A DNA stretch of 64,000 nt from Vibrio aestuarianus (GCF_012395185.1 NZ_JAAZTU010000003.1:62001-126000); one strand, 5' to 3'; positions 18,716 to 29,644 are shown, numbered from the stretch's first letter. The notes: generated by a model from the sequence alone, not told the origin. Numbers and translations: made by a program.

Positions 18716-20647
18716 ATGATCGCAAAAACCTTTTCTTCGCAGGGTGCACTCGGTAAAGCCATTCCTGGTTTTCAAGCACGACAAGCACAAATTGATATGG
18801 CTGAAGCTGTGGCCAAGGCCATTACCCAGCAATCACAATTGGTGGTTGAAGCGGGAACTGGAACAGGGAAAACATTCGCTTACCTTGTCCCGGCATTGCT
18901 CAGTGGTAAAAAAACCATCATTAGTACAGGGTCTAAAAACCTACAAGAACAGCTTTTTCACCGAGATTTACCGCTAATGGTTGATGCTCTCGGTTTCTTT
19001 GGCAATGTCGCATTGTTAAAAGGTCGTGCGAACTATTTGTGCCTTGATAGATTAAGCCGACAAATGATTGAAAGTCACACCAATGAAGCAGATCCGCAAT
19101 TGTTGACTCAATTGGTTAAAGTTCGTAGTTGGTCATCAGAGACCAAAAGCGGTGATTTGGGCGAATGCGATGAACTGCCTGAAGATAGCTTAATTATCCC
19201 AACTATTACCTCGACCAATGATAACTGCCTAGGTAAAGAGTGCCCAAGTTACGTTGATTGTTTTGTATCCAAAGCGCGAAGAAAGGCGATGGATGCTGAT
19301 GTGGTTGTAGTTAATCACCACCTTTTCCTCGCTGATCTTGCTATCAAAGAAACCGGATTTGGCGAATTAATCCCTGAGGCGGAGGTGTTCATCTTTGATG
19401 AGGCACATCAATTGCCAGATATTGCCAGTCAATATTTTGGTCAGTCTGTCTCAAGTCGCCAAGTTCAAGAGCTAGCGAAAGATATTGAAATCGGTTATCG
19501 CACTGAAGCTAAGGATATGCGCCAGTTACAAAAAGTAGGCGATAAACTAACTCAATCGGCGATGGAATTGCGTATTGTATTGGGCGAACCGGGTTTTAGA
19601 GGCAATTGGCGTGAAGCCTTATCTTCCCCATCTGTTGCACGTGAATTAAGTCGATTGCGTGAGAGTTTAGATTTTGCGATTGATGTCCTGAAACTGGCTT
19701 TAGGGCGTAGTCAATTATTAGATACCGCGTTTGAGCGAGCTAACCTTATTAAAGGGCGTATCGACCGAGTGTGTGATGTTTCTATTACCGGTTATTCCTA
19801 TTGGTATGACACGACACCGCGTCACTTTAGTTTGCATATTACCCCTCTCTCTGTGGCGGATAAGTTTCATGAGCAGATAGAACTCAAGCAAGGTTCGTGG
19901 ATATTTACTTCCGCGACGTTGGCGGTGAACGATGATTTTAGCCATTTTACCCATCGTTTAGGCTTGAAGCCGCAGGCGCAATTTTCTTTGCCGAGCCCGT
20001 TTGATTATGAGCAGCAAGCCAAGCTGTGTGTGCCGCGTTATTTACCAGAACCCAATAGTGCTGGGCTGTCGGATAAGTTGGTGCAAATTCTTGCGCCTGT
20101 TATAGAACAAAACCAAGGACGCTGTTTCTTCTTATGTACCTCACACAATATGATGCGTGAATTAGGAGAGCGTTTTAGAGAAGTACTAACGGTTCCAGTA
20201 CTTTTACAAGGGGAAACCAGTAAGCAAAAAACCTTAGCGGAGTTTATGGAGCTAGGGAACGCGTTGTTAGTGGCAACTGGCGCATTTTGGGAAGGGATTG
20301 ATGTTAGAGGTGACGCCTTGAGCTGTGTTATTATTGACAAACTTCCGTTTACTGCACCTGATGATCCGCTATTAAAAGCGCGAATTGAAGATTGCCGTTT
20401 GCGAGGCGGAGACCCATTTTCTCAAGTACAATTACCAGACGCGGTCATCACGCTAAAACAAGGCGTAGGGCGTTTGATTCGAGACAAGAACGACAAAGGG
20501 GCGCTCATCATCTGTGATAACCGATTAGTGACCCGTGATTATGGTGGGGTATTCCTTGCCAGTTTACCGCCCATTCCTCGTACGCGAGATTTGGATAAAG
20601 TGAAAGACTTCCTTAGTCAGATTTCAGTAACAACACAAAATAATTAG
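18716..20647 (+). CDS. yoaA: ATP-dependent helicase YoaA (DinG/XPD family)
   Basis: YoaA is a superfamily 2 iron-sulfur helicase that, in E. coli, works with the HolC (chi) subunit to repair stalled replication forks. The 643-residue chain matches it along its length: Walker [12 protein letters not shown] near 45-55, four Fe-S cysteines spread over about 110-185 (NYLCLDR and [12 protein letters not shown]), DEAHQLPD near 226, and motif [11 protein letters not shown] near 582. No good ribosome binding site is seen before the ATG, but similarity begins close to this start (KAIPGF at residues 14-19). The tsaB gene follows after 8 bases. Confidence 0.93.
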   Translation: MIAKTFSSQGALGKAIPGFQARQAQIDMAEAVAKAITQQSQLVVEAGTGTGKTFAYLVPALLSGKKTIISTGSKNLQEQLFHRDLPLMVDALGFFGNVALLKGRANYLCLDRLSRQMIESHTNEADPQLLTQLVKVRSWSSETKSGDLGECDELPEDSLIIPTITSTNDNCLGKECPSYVDCFVSKARRKAMDADVVVVNHHLFLADLAIKETGFGELIPEAEVFIFDEAHQLPDIASQYFGQSVSSRQVQELAKDIEIGYRTEAKDMRQLQKVGDKLTQSAMELRIVLGEPGFRGNWREALSSPSVARELSRLRESLDFAIDVLKLALGRSQLLDTAFERANLIKGRIDRVCDVSITGYSYWYDTTPRHFSLHITPLSVADKFHEQIELKQGSWIFTSATLAVNDDFSHFTHRLGLKPQAQFSLPSPFDYEQQAKLCVPRYLPEPNSAGLSDKLVQILAPVIEQNQGRCFFLCTSHNMMRELGERFREVLTVPVLLQGETSKQKTLAEFMELGNALLVATGAFWEGIDVRGDALSCVIIDKLPFTAPDDPLLKARIEDCRLRGGDPFSQVQLPDAVITLKQGVGRLIRDKNDKGALIICDNRLVTRDYGGVFLASLPPIPRTRDLDKVKDFLSQISVTTQNN

Positions 20648-20655
20648 AGATAGTA

Positions 20656-21357
20656 ATGAGCGCAAAAATTCTTGCCTTAGACACAGCAACAGAAAACTGT
20701 TCTGTTGCATTGATGGTTGGCGACAAACTGTATGTTCGCAGTGAAGTTGCACCACGTGATCACACCAAAAAAATCCTGCCAATGGTCGATTCGGTTCTAA
20801 AAGAAGCAGGCATCCGCTTACAAGAACTGGATGCATTAGCTTATGGTCGTGGTCCGGGAAGTTTTACCGGAGTGCGCATTGGCATTGGAATTGCACAAGG
20901 TTTAGCGTTTGGTGCCGACTTACCAATGATCGGTATTTCAACCTTGGCAGCAATGGCGCAAGGTACCTATCGGCAACACGGTTATCAACAGGTTGCGTGT
21001 GCTATTGATGCCAGAATGAGTGAAGTGTATTGGGGGCGCTACCAGCGTCAAGAAGATGGCTCTTGGAGTGAAGTCGACAGCGAATGCGTGATTCTACCGA
21101 GTGTGCTAAGCCAGCAGTTAGCTGCAGATGATAAGACTTGGGGTTGCGCAGGTACTGGTTGGGCGGCGTATGCCGAGGCGCTGGAATCGTTATCCATTGT
21201 TCGTGAAATGGGCGAAGTACTTTACCCAGATGCGCAAGATATTGTTTATCTTGCACAGTATGAGTTTGCCAAGGGAAATACCACATCGGTAGAAGAGTCT
21301 AGCCCAGTCTATTTACGAGACAAAGTGGCTTGGAAAAAACTACCTGGCCGCGAATGA
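20656..21357 (+). CDS. tsaB: tRNA threonylcarbamoyladenosine biosynthesis protein TsaB
   Basis: TsaB (YeaZ) is the non-catalytic partner of TsaD in forming threonylcarbamoyl-A37 in ANN-decoding tRNAs. The 233-residue chain shows the ASKHA-fold start [15 protein letters not shown] (5-19), the [11 protein letters not shown] helix, and [15 protein letters not shown] at about 68-83. It lies 8 bases after yoaA, so probably forms an operon with it and with the next three genes. Confidence 0.94.
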   Translation: MSAKILALDTATENCSVALMVGDKLYVRSEVAPRDHTKKILPMVDSVLKEAGIRLQELDALAYGRGPGSFTGVRIGIGIAQGLAFGADLPMIGISTLAAMAQGTYRQHGYQQVACAIDARMSEVYWGRYQRQEDGSWSEVDSECVILPSVLSQQLAADDKTWGCAGTGWAAYAEALESLSIVREMGEVLYPDAQDIVYLAQYEFAKGNTTSVEESSPVYLRDKVAWKKLPGRE

Positions 21358-21410
21358 TTTACAGTGAGTAGGGTTATATGCCAATCCTACTCAAATAGAA
21401 CAGGAACAGT

Positions 21411-21716
21411 ATGGTTTCAATTAATGGTTTACCTCCTTCGATAGTGCCGGGGTCTAATAAGACCAATAGAGCAAATAAGAAAAATGAGGTAAGAAAAGGC
21501 GATACTAAAGCTGCGGTTGGTCAAACAACCAAGGTGGCTAATGCTGTTTCTCATTCGATTCGTCAAGTACAAGAAGCTGATATTCAGCGCGCAACCTTAG
21601 AATATGATTTACCAGAGGGGCGAGCCAGAAAAGCGATGGAAGAGTACATGGACGTGATGAATCAAGCGAAAAAAGAGGAACTTGCTCAGATGCTTGGGGT
21701 CGACATTTACATCTAA
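21411..21716 (+). CDS. Conserved hypothetical protein
   Basis: A 101-residue basic protein with a low-complexity N-terminus (residues 1-45, rich in N, K, S, T) and a helical, charged C-terminal half (DIQRATLEYDLPEGRARKAMEEYMDVMNQAK). AGGAACAG precedes the ATG at normal spacing. I do not recognise a named family. It lies between tsaB and slp on the same strand, where a similar small gene is found in other vibrios as far as I recall. Confidence 0.65.
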   Translation: MVSINGLPPSIVPGSNKTNRANKKNEVRKGDTKAAVGQTTKVANAVSHSIRQVQEADIQRATLEYDLPEGRARKAMEEYMDVMNQAKKEELAQMLGVDIYI

Positions 21717-21734
21717 CCGAATAAGGTCACGACC

Positions 21735-22367
21735 ATGCGTGCTACGAACAAAAGCGTTTTTACCCATCGAATCTTTACCCATAAAACATTGGCGAATAAC
21801 AAGCTAACTTGTCACTCTTTTATTAGTAAAATCGTGCTGCTTTTATCTTCTGTTTTGATGCTTAGCGCCTGTTCTAGTTTGCCAGAAAGCCTCAAAGCAA
21901 GCGGTGAGAATGTGTTTACTGACTACAGTAGTTGGGTAAATAGCCCAGTCGCTGTCGGCAGTGAAGTTCGGCTTGGCGGTGTGATTGCCAATGTCACGAA
22001 CTTAACCAATCAAACACGTATTGAGGTGGTGAATTTACCGATAGGTTCATCTGGAAAGCCCGATATTAGCCAAGAGCCGCAAGGCCGCTTTGTTGGTTAC
22101 GTCGACGGTTTTGTTGATCCTGTTACTTATGCTAACGGTCGTTTGATTACGGTTATCGGGGTTGGTACGCCCGCAGAGCAAAAGAAAGTAGGTGAATATC
22201 AATATACCTTTCCTGTAATGGCGGTCAAAGGTGCTCATTTGTGGCGTATCGAGGAGCGGGTCATTGTTAATGAAGTCGGTTCCTATTTGTCACTGTGCAA
22301 TGGTTTATATTGTCGTCAAAGAGCGCCAAGTTCCAGAGAAGGGCGTGTGGTTCAACAGGTCAAATGA
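21735..22367 (+). CDS. slp: Slp family outer-membrane lipoprotein
   Basis: The 210-residue product resembles the Slp/YeaY starvation-inducible lipoproteins. A basic N-terminal stretch of about 30 residues precedes a hydrophobic segment ending VLMLSAC, with Ser-Ser after the cysteine, which predicts outer-membrane sorting. The RLGGVIANVTN and FVGYVDGFVDPVTYANGRLITVIG blocks fit the family beta barrel. The N-terminal extension before the signal is longer than usual, but an AAGGT site precedes the first ATG and no closer start is good. Its TGA overlaps the next gene's ATG. Confidence 0.85.
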   Translation: MRATNKSVFTHRIFTHKTLANNKLTCHSFISKIVLLLSSVLMLSACSSLPESLKASGENVFTDYSSWVNSPVAVGSEVRLGGVIANVTNLTNQTRIEVVNLPIGSSGKPDISQEPQGRFVGYVDGFVDPVTYANGRLITVIGVGTPAEQKKVGEYQYTFPVMAVKGAHLWRIEERVIVNEVGSYLSLCNGLYCRQRAPSSREGRVVQQVK

Positions 22368-23224
22368 ACATTCAACAAAAACGTTATTTCCTTGAGCAAG
22401 GTTATATTGCATCACAGGAAATTGGCAACCCACAAACGGCCGAAGTCTCGGTCGTTTTTTTACATGGCTGGCTGGATAACTCATCCAGTTTCTTAGGTTT
22501 AATCAATGAGTTAAGCTGTAATTTTTCTGGCGCACACCTTTGCGCAATCGATTTGCCCGGTCATGGCTTATCAAGCCATAAATCAAACGACAATTTTTAC
22601 CCTTTTCACGACTATATTGACGATATTTACCAACTTTTGCTCAATTTGTCACCAAACAGGTTGGTGTTGGTTGGGCATTCGCTTGGTGCTTTAATCGCAA
22701 GTTGCTATAGTGCCGCCTTTCCTGAGCAAGTCGCAGGATTAGTTCAAATTGAAGGGGTGGGGCCACTAGCTGAATCGCCAGATAAAAGTGTAACTAGGTT
22801 ACGTAATGGTGTGCTGAGTCGGCAACGGATCCGACGTAAGCCAAAACGTTCACTACCCACCTTAGAAGATGCGATAGCTCGCCGAGCAGCAGTCAATCAC
22901 TTGGATACGGAATTGATTCGTCCTGTTGTCGAGCGAGGAATAGAACAGCGAGGCGATCAGTGGGTTTGGCGGCACGACGTAAAGTTAAATAGTGATTCAC
23001 TATTTAGGATGTCGTTTGAGCATGCTTGGCAATTTTCCGGGCAAATCCAATGTCCACATCGGGTCATTCTTGGCGAGCAAGGTTTTGGCTATTTAAAGCA
23101 AAATCGTGACTGTTTAGCCAATAATCACTGTGAAATGTTCACTATTTCTGGTGGTCATCACTGCCATCTTGAACAACCTTCGCAAGTCGCAGAACTAATT
23201 TTTGGCTTAGTTAACAAAATTTAA
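22364..23224 (+). CDS. Alpha/beta-fold hydrolase
   Basis: The 286-residue enzyme has the alpha/beta hydrolase core: VVFLHGWLDNSSSF near 30 (oxyanion loop), GHSLGALIA near 105 (nucleophile Ser in G-H-S-L-G), and SGGHHCHLEQP near 265 (catalytic His). The substrate is unknown; such proteins are esterases or lyases, and this group in vibrios is usually annotated only as 'alpha/beta hydrolase'. The start at 22364 overlaps the slp stop (ATGA), giving translational coupling; the longer frame from 22295 would run inside slp. It lies between slp and fadD, so a link with acyl-chain metabolism is possible but unproven. Confidence 0.85.
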   Translation: MNIQQKRYFLEQGYIASQEIGNPQTAEVSVVFLHGWLDNSSSFLGLINELSCNFSGAHLCAIDLPGHGLSSHKSNDNFYPFHDYIDDIYQLLLNLSPNRLVLVGHSLGALIASCYSAAFPEQVAGLVQIEGVGPLAESPDKSVTRLRNGVLSRQRIRRKPKRSLPTLEDAIARRAAVNHLDTELIRPVVERGIEQRGDQWVWRHDVKLNSDSLFRMSFEHAWQFSGQIQCPHRVILGEQGFGYLKQNRDCLANNHCEMFTISGGHHCHLEQPSQVAELIFGLVNKI

Positions 23225-23326
23225 ACAAGTGTTTGAGTGTTTCGTGCTCATACGCTTTGGCTGTGCTGTAATAGCAAAAATAAAAATATTGCCGTAGAGC
23301 AGCAGCCAATAACGAGGAGTATTACC

Positions 23327-25021
23327 GTGGATAAACCTTGGCTTTCACGTTACCCAAGTGACGTACCGGAAACCATCAATCCAGATACGTATCCATCTTT
23401 GGTGGAAATGTTTGAACAATCTGTCCATAAGTATGCCGACCAGCCCGCTTTTATGAATATGGGCTCAGTAATGACGTTCCGTAAACTGGAAGAGCGCAGC
23501 CGTGCTTTTGCTGCTTACTTACAAAATGAGCTAAAGCTGAAAAAAGGCGATCGAGTGGCGCTAATGATGCCAAACTTGCTGCAATATCCCGTGGCATTAT
23601 TTGGTGTACTTCGCGCAGGTATGATCGCGGTTAACGTTAACCCACTGTATACCCCTCGTGAACTTGAACATCAACTCAATGATGCCGATGCAAAAGCCAT
23701 CGTTATTGTGTCTAACTTTGCCAACACCTTAGAGCAAATCGTTGATAACACACCGGTTAAACACGTGGTACTCACAAGCCTTGGGCAGATGTTACCAAGA
23801 GCCAAAGGTACGCTCGTTGATTTCGTTGTGAAATATGTCAAAGGGATGGTGCCAAAGTACGATCTGCCAGGGGCGATCTCAATGCGTAAAGCATTGCATA
23901 AAGGGCGTCGTCTGCAATACGTTAAACCATTTATGTCGGGTGATGATATCGCCTTTTTGCAATACACCGGTGGCACTACTGGGGTCGCGAAAGGTGCAAT
24001 CTTGACCCACAGAAATATGATTGCCAACGTACTGCAAGCCAAAGGTGCTTATGGCCCCGTTTTAGCCGAAGGGCGCGAACTTGTGGTGACAGCATTACCG
24101 CTGTATCACGTATTTGCATTAACGGTAAACTGTTTATTGTTCGTCGAAATCGGTGGTCGCAACCTTTTGATCACTAACCCAAGAGATATTCCCGGCTTTA
24201 TTAAAGAGTTGCAAAAATATCCCTTTACTGCCATTACTGGGGTAAATACACTCTTTAATGCGCTGGTCAATAATGAAGATTTCCATGAACTTGATTTCAA
24301 AAATCTTAAGCTATCAGTGGGCGGCGGCATGGCAGTACAGCGCGCAGTTGCTGAGCAGTGGAAAAAAGTCACTGGGATTCATCTACTTGAAGGCTATGGT
24401 CTAACTGAATGTGCTCCTTTGGTAACCGGTAACCCTTATGATTTAAGTGATTATTCAGGTGCTATCGGTTTGCCAGTGCCGTCGACTGAAGTTCGTATTG
24501 TTGATGATGAAGGTAATGTCTTAGCGTATGACCAAGTGGGTGAGTTGCAAGTGCGCGGGCCACAAGTGATGCAAGGTTATTGGCAGCGACCTGAAGCAAC
24601 GAAAGAAGTCATCAATGCGGATGGTTGGTTATCTACTGGCGATATCGTGAAGTTTGATGAACAAGGCATGCTGTATATCGTTGACCGCAAAAAAGACATG
24701 ATTTTAGTCTCTGGCTTTAATGTTTATCCAAATGAAATTGAAGATGTCGTTGCCCTGCATGGTAAGGTGTTGGAAGTTGCAGCGATTGGACAGTCACATG
24801 AAGTGTCGGGTGAAGTGGTGAAAATCTATGTTGTTAAACGAGATCCTAGCCTGACCAAAGACGAAATTATTACGCATTGTCGTAAGCATCTGACCGGTTA
24901 CAAAGTGCCTAAGTTGATTGAGTTTAGAGAAGACTTACCTAAATCTAACGTTGGTAAGATTCTGCGCCGCGTATTGCGCGAAGAAAATGAAGCTCAGCAA
25001 GCAGAAGCAAAGCGCGCATAA
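23327..25021 (+). CDS. fadD: Long-chain-fatty-acid--CoA ligase
   Basis: FadD activates imported long-chain fatty acids to acyl-CoA with ATP at the inner membrane. The 564-residue chain from the GTG at 23327 lines up with E. coli FadD from its first residues ([10 protein letters not shown]). It contains the AMP-binding signature [11 protein letters not shown] near 213, [10 protein letters not shown] near 358, and the ligase motif [15 protein letters not shown] site lies 7 bases before the GTG, so the 30-residue upstream extension of the open frame is not used. A terminator follows. I saw no FadR site directly upstream, unlike fadH. Confidence 0.95.
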   Translation: MDKPWLSRYPSDVPETINPDTYPSLVEMFEQSVHKYADQPAFMNMGSVMTFRKLEERSRAFAAYLQNELKLKKGDRVALMMPNLLQYPVALFGVLRAGMIAVNVNPLYTPRELEHQLNDADAKAIVIVSNFANTLEQIVDNTPVKHVVLTSLGQMLPRAKGTLVDFVVKYVKGMVPKYDLPGAISMRKALHKGRRLQYVKPFMSGDDIAFLQYTGGTTGVAKGAILTHRNMIANVLQAKGAYGPVLAEGRELVVTALPLYHVFALTVNCLLFVEIGGRNLLITNPRDIPGFIKELQKYPFTAITGVNTLFNALVNNEDFHELDFKNLKLSVGGGMAVQRAVAEQWKKVTGIHLLEGYGLTECAPLVTGNPYDLSDYSGAIGLPVPSTEVRIVDDEGNVLAYDQVGELQVRGPQVMQGYWQRPEATKEVINADGWLSTGDIVKFDEQGMLYIVDRKKDMILVSGFNVYPNEIEDVVALHGKVLEVAAIGQSHEVSGEVVKIYVVKRDPSLTKDEIITHCRKHLTGYKVPKLIEFREDLPKSNVGKILRRVLREENEAQQAEAKRA

Positions 25022-25052
25022 GCGTCAAGCCAGCAACAGAAAATAATGATAG

Positions 25053-25080
25053 AATGCCGACATAATTGTCGGCATTTTTA
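25053..25080 (+). terminator. Terminator after fadD
   Basis: AATGCCGACA-TAAT-TGTCGGCATT followed by TTTTA; a 10-base perfect stem 31 bases after the fadD stop. Confidence 0.85.
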
Positions 25081-25116
25081 TGTCCCCCATCGTGGGCTGC
25101 CCAAAGTGAGCCATTT

Positions 25117-26232
25117 GTGAATTATCAAATCATTACCCAATTGAACGACCTTCAGCGAGTATGCCTTGCCGCACGTGATGCAGACTTAGTGATGCTCGAC
25201 ACCGAATTTGTTCGCGTTCGTACCTTTTATCCGCAACTCGGCCTTATCCAGTTGTATGACGGTGACAACCTCTCATTAATTGATCCACTGGCTTTTGATG
25301 ACATGGCTCCGTTTGTTGAATTGTTGCAAGATGTCTCAGTATTAAAGGTGTTACATGCTTGTGGTGAGGATTTAGAAGTCTTCCACAATGCCTTTGGTTG
25401 TGTTCCTTTCCCGATGGTTGACACGCAAGTGATGGCCGCATTTTTAGGTCATGGACTCTCAACCGGTTTTGCCGCATTGGTGAACGAATTCGTTGGTGTT
25501 GAATTGGATAAAAGTGAGTCGCGAACTGACTGGCTTGCTCGTCCATTATCACAAAAGCAGCTAGATTATGCTGCCGCTGATGTTTTCTATCTATTACCTA
25601 TGTACCAACAGCTGTTGGAAAAAGTGACTCAGGCTGGCTGGTGGGATGCCGCGCAGCAAGAATCAGAACTGCTCGCGGTTAAACGTATTAAGAATACCAA
25701 TCCTGAATTTGCTTATCTTGATCTTAAAGGGGCATGGCAGCTCTCACCGAAACAGTTAGCGATTCTAAAGCCTTTGGCTACGTGGCGTTATGAAGAAGCA
25801 GTGCGCCGAGATTTAGCGTTAAATTTTGTAGTGAAAGAAGCCGATTTACTCAACATCGCTCGCTTGGGGTTGACTAACCCTAATCGCATGATTGAAGAGG
25901 GGGCCGACCCGCGAGGGATTCGTCGCCACAGTGACAAAATCATCGCTTTGGTCAAAGCGGGGCAACAAACCCCTGCCGAGCAATATCCGCCTCAAATCGA
26001 ACCTTTGATGGACTACCCGGGCTATAAGCAGCTATTTAAAAAGTTGAAAGATGAAGTTAAAACGGTCTCTCAAACAACAGGATTAGCGACAGAGTTTTTG
26101 GCATCGAAAAAGCAGCTTAATCAACTCTTAAGTTGGGTGTGGAAGAAAGGTCGAGACCCAGAAAAATTACCGGATGTTATGCAAGGCTGGCGTTTACCTA
26201 TCTTAGGTGAAAAGCTCAATAAACTGGTTTAA
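25117..26232 (+). CDS. rnd: Ribonuclease D
   Basis: RNase D trims the 3' ends of tRNA precursors and other small stable RNAs. The 371-residue chain from the GTG at 25117 begins V-N-Y-Q-I-I-T, like E. coli Rnd (M-N-Y-Q-M-I-T). DEDD exonuclease motifs are visible: ExoI MLDTEFVR (D28, E30), ExoII LHACGEDLEVF, and ExoIII DYAAADVFYL. An HRDC domain (about residues 205-290) and a second helical domain follow. The open frame can be extended to a TTG at 25066, but that lies in the fadD terminator. The ribosome site before the GTG is weak (GTGAG). Confidence 0.93.
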   Translation: MNYQIITQLNDLQRVCLAARDADLVMLDTEFVRVRTFYPQLGLIQLYDGDNLSLIDPLAFDDMAPFVELLQDVSVLKVLHACGEDLEVFHNAFGCVPFPMVDTQVMAAFLGHGLSTGFAALVNEFVGVELDKSESRTDWLARPLSQKQLDYAAADVFYLLPMYQQLLEKVTQAGWWDAAQQESELLAVKRIKNTNPEFAYLDLKGAWQLSPKQLAILKPLATWRYEEAVRRDLALNFVVKEADLLNIARLGLTNPNRMIEEGADPRGIRRHSDKIIALVKAGQQTPAEQYPPQIEPLMDYPGYKQLFKKLKDEVKTVSQTTGLATEFLASKKQLNQLLSWVWKKGRDPEKLPDVMQGWRLPILGEKLNKLV

Positions 26233-26334
26233 TACGAGGGTGTGTTGATTTAGCACACTTTTAACTTAACCCTTCGGGTTGCATTTGTACGGTATTATTT
26301 CTGATCACTTACTTACAGTGATTGATTATACGAT

Positions 26335-26368
26335 TAAAAAAGCCTGCTAAAAAATGCAGGCCTTTTTC
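26335..26368. terminator. Bidirectional terminator between rnd and minE
   Basis: AAAAAAGCCTGC, an 8-base loop and GCAGGCCTTTTT serve the convergent rnd and minCDE units. Confidence 0.8.
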
Positions 26369-26401
26369 TAGAGCAGTTTTTAACTCGACTTCAGGTTGAG
26401 T

Positions 26402-26665
26402 TTATTTTTCTTCGTCGGGCAGTTTGACATTCAGCTCTAATACGGCGATGTCATCCCCTTTATGCTCAAAGGTCAGCTCAACCATTGAAGGGTCAATTGG
26501 CACATATTTAGCGATGGCTTTTAGAATGTCCTCTTTCAACTGCGGTAAATAAGTCGGTGCCGGGTCACTTTGGCTACGACGTTCAGCAACGATGATCTGT
26601 AAACGTTCTTTCGCAAGATTAGCTGATGTCTTCTTTTGTGGTCTGAAAAACTCAAGTAGTGACAT
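26402..26665 (-). CDS. minE: Cell-division topological specificity factor MinE
   Basis: MinE stimulates the MinD ATPase and drives the pole-to-pole oscillation that places the division septum at midcell. The 87-residue chain has the membrane-targeting N-terminus (M-S-L-L-E-F-F), the anti-MinCD helix ([15 protein letters not shown] at about 19-33) and the dimerisation domain ending in V-K-L-P. It is the third gene of minCDE, 5 bases after minD. Confidence 0.96.
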   Translation of the reverse strand: MSLLEFFRPQKKTSANLAKERLQIIVAERRSQSDPAPTYLPQLKEDILKAIAKYVPIDPSMVELTFEHKGDDIAVLELNVKLPDEEK

Positions 26666-26670
26666 AGTGC

Positions 26671-27483
26671 TTAACCTCCAAATAGTCGTTTAAAGATGCC
26701 TTTTTTCTGCTCAGTGACGAAGCGAAAATCAACTTGCTGACCTAATAGGCGCTCAACTGCATCACCATAAGCTTGGCCTGCATCTGACTGTTCGTCAAAA
26801 ATAACCGGTACACCTTTGTTGGAAGCGTTCAGTACAGCTTGGCTTTCTGGAATCACTCCGAGTAGAGAAATGTGTAGGATCTCTTCGACGTCTTCCACAC
26901 TTAACATCTCACCTTGCGTTACGCGTGTTGGGTTATAACGCGTGAGAAGCAGGTGCTGTTTGACTGGTTCTAGACCTTGTTCTGAGCGCAGTGATTTTGA
27001 GTCTAAAATCCCAAGAATACGGTCGGAATCTCGAACAGAGGAAACTTCTGGGTTGGTGGTCACAATGGCTTCGTCGGCAAAGTAGAGCGCCATTAATGCA
27101 CCTTGTTCAATACCTGCTGGAGAATCACAGATGATGAAATCAAAACCCATTGCATCAAGTTCATCAAGTACGCGCTTAACGCCATCCTTCGTCAGTGCAT
27201 CTTTATCGCGAGTTTGTGATGCAGGAAGAATGAATAAATTGTCGGTGCGTTTATCTTTGATCATCGCTTGGTTAAGAGTCGCTTCACCGTTGATGACATT
27301 GACAAAGTCATACACAACGCGACGTTCGCACCCCATGATAAGGTCAAGGTTACGTAAACCAATATCGAAATCGATAACCGCAGTTTTTTTACCTTTCAAA
27401 GCCAAACCTGATGCGATGGCTGCGCTTGAGGTCGTTTTACCTACGCCGCCTTTTCCTGACGTTACAACAATAATGCGTGCCAT
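26671..27483 (-). CDS. minD: Septum site-determining ATPase MinD
   Basis: MinD is a membrane-cycling ATPase that recruits MinC. The 270-residue chain carries the deviant Walker [12 protein letters not shown] (10-20), switch regions [10 protein letters not shown] and [10 protein letters not shown], and the C-terminal amphipathic membrane-targeting helix [11 protein letters not shown]. It lies 20 bases after minC and 5 before minE. AAGGAAA precedes the ATG. Confidence 0.97.
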   Translation of the reverse strand: MARIIVVTSGKGGVGKTTSSAAIASGLALKGKKTAVIDFDIGLRNLDLIMGCERRVVYDFVNVINGEATLNQAMIKDKRTDNLFILPASQTRDKDALTKDGVKRVLDELDAMGFDFIICDSPAGIEQGALMALYFADEAIVTTNPEVSSVRDSDRILGILDSKSLRSEQGLEPVKQHLLLTRYNPTRVTQGEMLSVEDVEEILHISLLGVIPESQAVLNASNKGVPVIFDEQSDAGQAYGDAVERLLGQQVDFRFVTEQKKGIFKRLFGG

Positions 27484-27503
27484 TATGTTTTCCTTGTTAA
27501 TTT

Positions 27504-28166
27504 TTAAATCGTGAGCGTTTCGAAGTGTAGTGAGTCATCAACCATGCTGAGCATCACTTTCTTCTGCCAAAACTCACTTTCAATTTGATCACTAAGCCAG
27601 TAATTACCAGCAATGGATACCAGCTCAGCTTGTAAATCGTGACAAATAATTCGTGCTTCGGCTTGACCGCTTGCGCCTGCGATGGCTCTGCCTCGCAATG
27701 TGCCATAAACATGTATAGAGCCATCAGCAATTACTTCTGCTCCAGCACTGACATGGTTTAGGATCACTAAATCGCCATCTTTAGCGTACACTTGCTGTCC
27801 AGAGCGAATTGGAGTGCGAACGACTTTGGTCGGTGCCATTTTTGCGGGTGCTTGAGCAGGGGACTTACTTGCGCTCATCACGGCAAAACCGGCTTCTGAT
27901 GCCAAGTTTTGGCTGCGTTTATCTTTACAGCCAGTCACTCCTACCGGAATCATTCCTGCTTCACTTATCCCCTGTTTTAGCATGATGAAATCAAGCTCGC
28001 CCATTACCTTGGCAATATTAATAACCACCGGGGCTGATGCGAAAAAAGCTGGGGCTTGGGTTACTTTTTCCTTGAGAAACTCAATGGTATTGGCAACTTC
28101 ATTGTCGCAAAGGTGTAAAACTGACAAAGTAAAACTGCTACCTTTTAGGTCAGGAGTATTGGACAT
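27504..28166 (-). CDS. minC: Septum site-determining inhibitor MinC
   Basis: MinC blocks FtsZ assembly away from midcell and is directed by MinD. The 220-residue chain has an N-terminal FtsZ-interacting domain (S-F-T-L-S-V-L-H-L near 10-18) and a C-terminal beta-helix domain ([30 protein letters not shown]). The open frame allows a start 11 residues earlier (28199), but the ATG at 28166 has a GAGG site 10 bases upstream and gives the expected N-terminus. First gene of minCDE. Confidence 0.94.
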   Translation of the reverse strand: MSNTPDLKGSSFTLSVLHLCDNEVANTIEFLKEKVTQAPAFFASAPVVINIAKVMGELDFIMLKQGISEAGMIPVGVTGCKDKRSQNLASEAGFAVMSASKSPAQAPAKMAPTKVVRTPIRSGQQVYAKDGDLVILNHVSAGAEVIADGSIHVYGTLRGRAIAGASGQAEARIICHDLQAELVSIAGNYWLSDQIESEFWQKKVMLSMVDDSLHFETLTI

Positions 28167-28364
28167 CTTATTTTTGACCTCAATAACTAATGGCTTCACT
28201 AGAAAGGGCGTTGCCTGAAACTAGGGTTGTCATGTTATATTTACTCACTTAGCTCAGCAAGTTATCTACTGCCAAATGTTTGTATTAATCTCAAATTTGG
28301 CGAAAATTTAACGTTTATCACTTAATCTGCTTAAAAAGCCGATTTATTACAAGAAAGGGTTGTC

Positions 28365-28646
28365 ATGCTTTGTTCTATCTACAAAGGCTCAAAAAAAGAA
28401 GGTACCTATCTTTATATTCCGAAAAAAGACGATTTTTCACAGGTCCCTGACACGCTGATGCAGATGTTCGGTAAACCTACTTTGGTGATGGTAGTGAAAT
28501 TAGAAGGACGGACACTTGCTCAGGTCAACATTGAGAAAGTGAAAGAGTCTTTGGAAAATGAAGGTTATTTCTTACAGTTACCACCGCCACCAGAAAATTT
28601 ACTTGAAAACTACAAACAGCAAAAAGCTCAGCAACAAGGCCGTTAG
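28365..28646 (+). CDS. ycgL: YcgL domain protein
   Basis: The 93-residue protein begins [12 protein letters not shown] and has the family blocks [22 protein letters not shown] and [14 protein letters not shown] of the YcgL family. Its role is not established. It is divergent from minC, as commonly found in gammaproteobacteria, and precedes the lytic transglycosylase gene by 23 bases, so the two probably form one transcript. AAAGGG precedes the start. Confidence 0.9.
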   Translation: MLCSIYKGSKKEGTYLYIPKKDDFSQVPDTLMQMFGKPTLVMVVKLEGRTLAQVNIEKVKESLENEGYFLQLPPPPENLLENYKQQKAQQQGR

Positions 28647-28657
28647 GTTTTTAGCTC

Positions 28658-28672
28658 AAGGAGGGCGATTTG
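28658..28672 (+). promoter_or_regulatory. Strong ribosome binding site before a TTG start
   Basis: AAGGAGG at 28658-28664 lies 5 bases before TTG at 28670. This strong site decides that the following gene starts at TTG, immediately ahead of the signal peptide. Confidence 0.75.
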
Positions 28673-29644
28673 AGAAAATTATTGTCAGTCGTATTAGGTT
28701 TGAGTCTTACTGCGCCGTTAATGGCGAATGAAGTCAGTTTCGAACAGTATGTCGAAAGCTTAAAACAGCAAGCACGCAGTGAAGGGATCTCAGAGCAAAT
28801 TTTAAGCGATGCTTTCAAAGATGTTGCTTACAAGCCGCGTGCGGTCAAAGCGGATCGCAATCAGCCAGAAAAAAAATTGACGCTGGACGAATATATTCCC
28901 CGTGCAGTGCCAGATTGGAAAGTAAACCAAGCCAAAGCCTTGTATGAAAAGCACTATGATCAACTTAGCCGTATTGGCAAACTGTATGGTGTACAACCTC
29001 GTTTTATCGTGGCGCTATGGGGAGTGGAAAGTAATTTCGGTGCATTGACGGGGGGTTATAGTGTTATTGATGCTTTAACGACCATGGCTTACGACGGTAG
29101 AAGAGAGGCATTTTTTCGTAAAGAGACGATGGCTGCACTGCAGATTCTACAGCAAGGTCATATCAGTGCTGACGACATGAAAGGGTCATGGGCAGGTGCA
29201 ATGGGCCAATGTCAATTTATGCCTAGTTCATTTTTGGCCTTCGCTTCTGATGGCAATGGTGATGGCAAAAAAGATATTTGGGGCACTAAAGAAGATGTGT
29301 TTGCTTCAACGGCCAATTACTTAAGCCAATCAGGTTGGGATGATAAATACACTTGGGGCCGCCAAGTAAAAATCCCGAAGGGATTTGACCATGAGCTAGA
29401 AGGACGTCAATCAGAAAAAGGCAAATTCCTGCAAGAGTGGTCCAAGCTAGGCGTTACTCGTTATGATGGCCGCCCGTTGCCCACGCTAACAGACGATATT
29501 CAAGCTTGGTTGATCATGCCAGACGATGAAGCTGGTCGAGTTTATTTGGTATATAACAATTACAACGTGTTAATGAAGTGGAATCGTTCGTATTATTTTG
29601 CGCTCGCCGTTAGCCATTTAGCGGACCGCATCGCCAGTTTTTAG
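28670..29644 (+). CDS. Lytic murein transglycosylase, MltB family
   Basis: The 324-residue protein has a cleavable signal peptide (about residues 1-19, ending LMANEV; no lipobox, unlike E. coli MltB). The mature part is an SLT_2/MltB-type domain: FIVALWGVESNFGALTGG near residue 108 contains the catalytic glutamate, and GSWAGAMGQCQFMPSSF near 175 is a family block. It cleaves peptidoglycan glycan strands non-hydrolytically in the periplasm. The start is TTG, supported by a strong AAGGAGG site. A hairpin and an ERIC element follow. Confidence 0.88.
   Translation: MRKLLSVVLGLSLTAPLMANEVSFEQYVESLKQQARSEGISEQILSDAFKDVAYKPRAVKADRNQPEKKLTLDEYIPRAVPDWKVNQAKALYEKHYDQLSRIGKLYGVQPRFIVALWGVESNFGALTGGYSVIDALTTMAYDGRREAFFRKETMAALQILQQGHISADDMKGSWAGAMGQCQFMPSSFLAFASDGNGDGKKDIWGTKEDVFASTANYLSQSGWDDKYTWGRQVKIPKGFDHELEGRQSEKGKFLQEWSKLGVTRYDGRPLPTLTDDIQAWLIMPDDEAGRVYLVYNNYNVLMKWNRSYYFALAVSHLADRIASF

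Noticed and set aside
23237..23326. N-terminal extension of FadD by 30 residues
   Set aside because: It does not resemble the family, and a GAGGAG site with GTG at 23327 gives the expected N-terminus.
25066..25116. Upstream TTG start for rnd
   Set aside because: It lies within the fadD terminator stem; the GTG at 25117 matches the family N-terminus.
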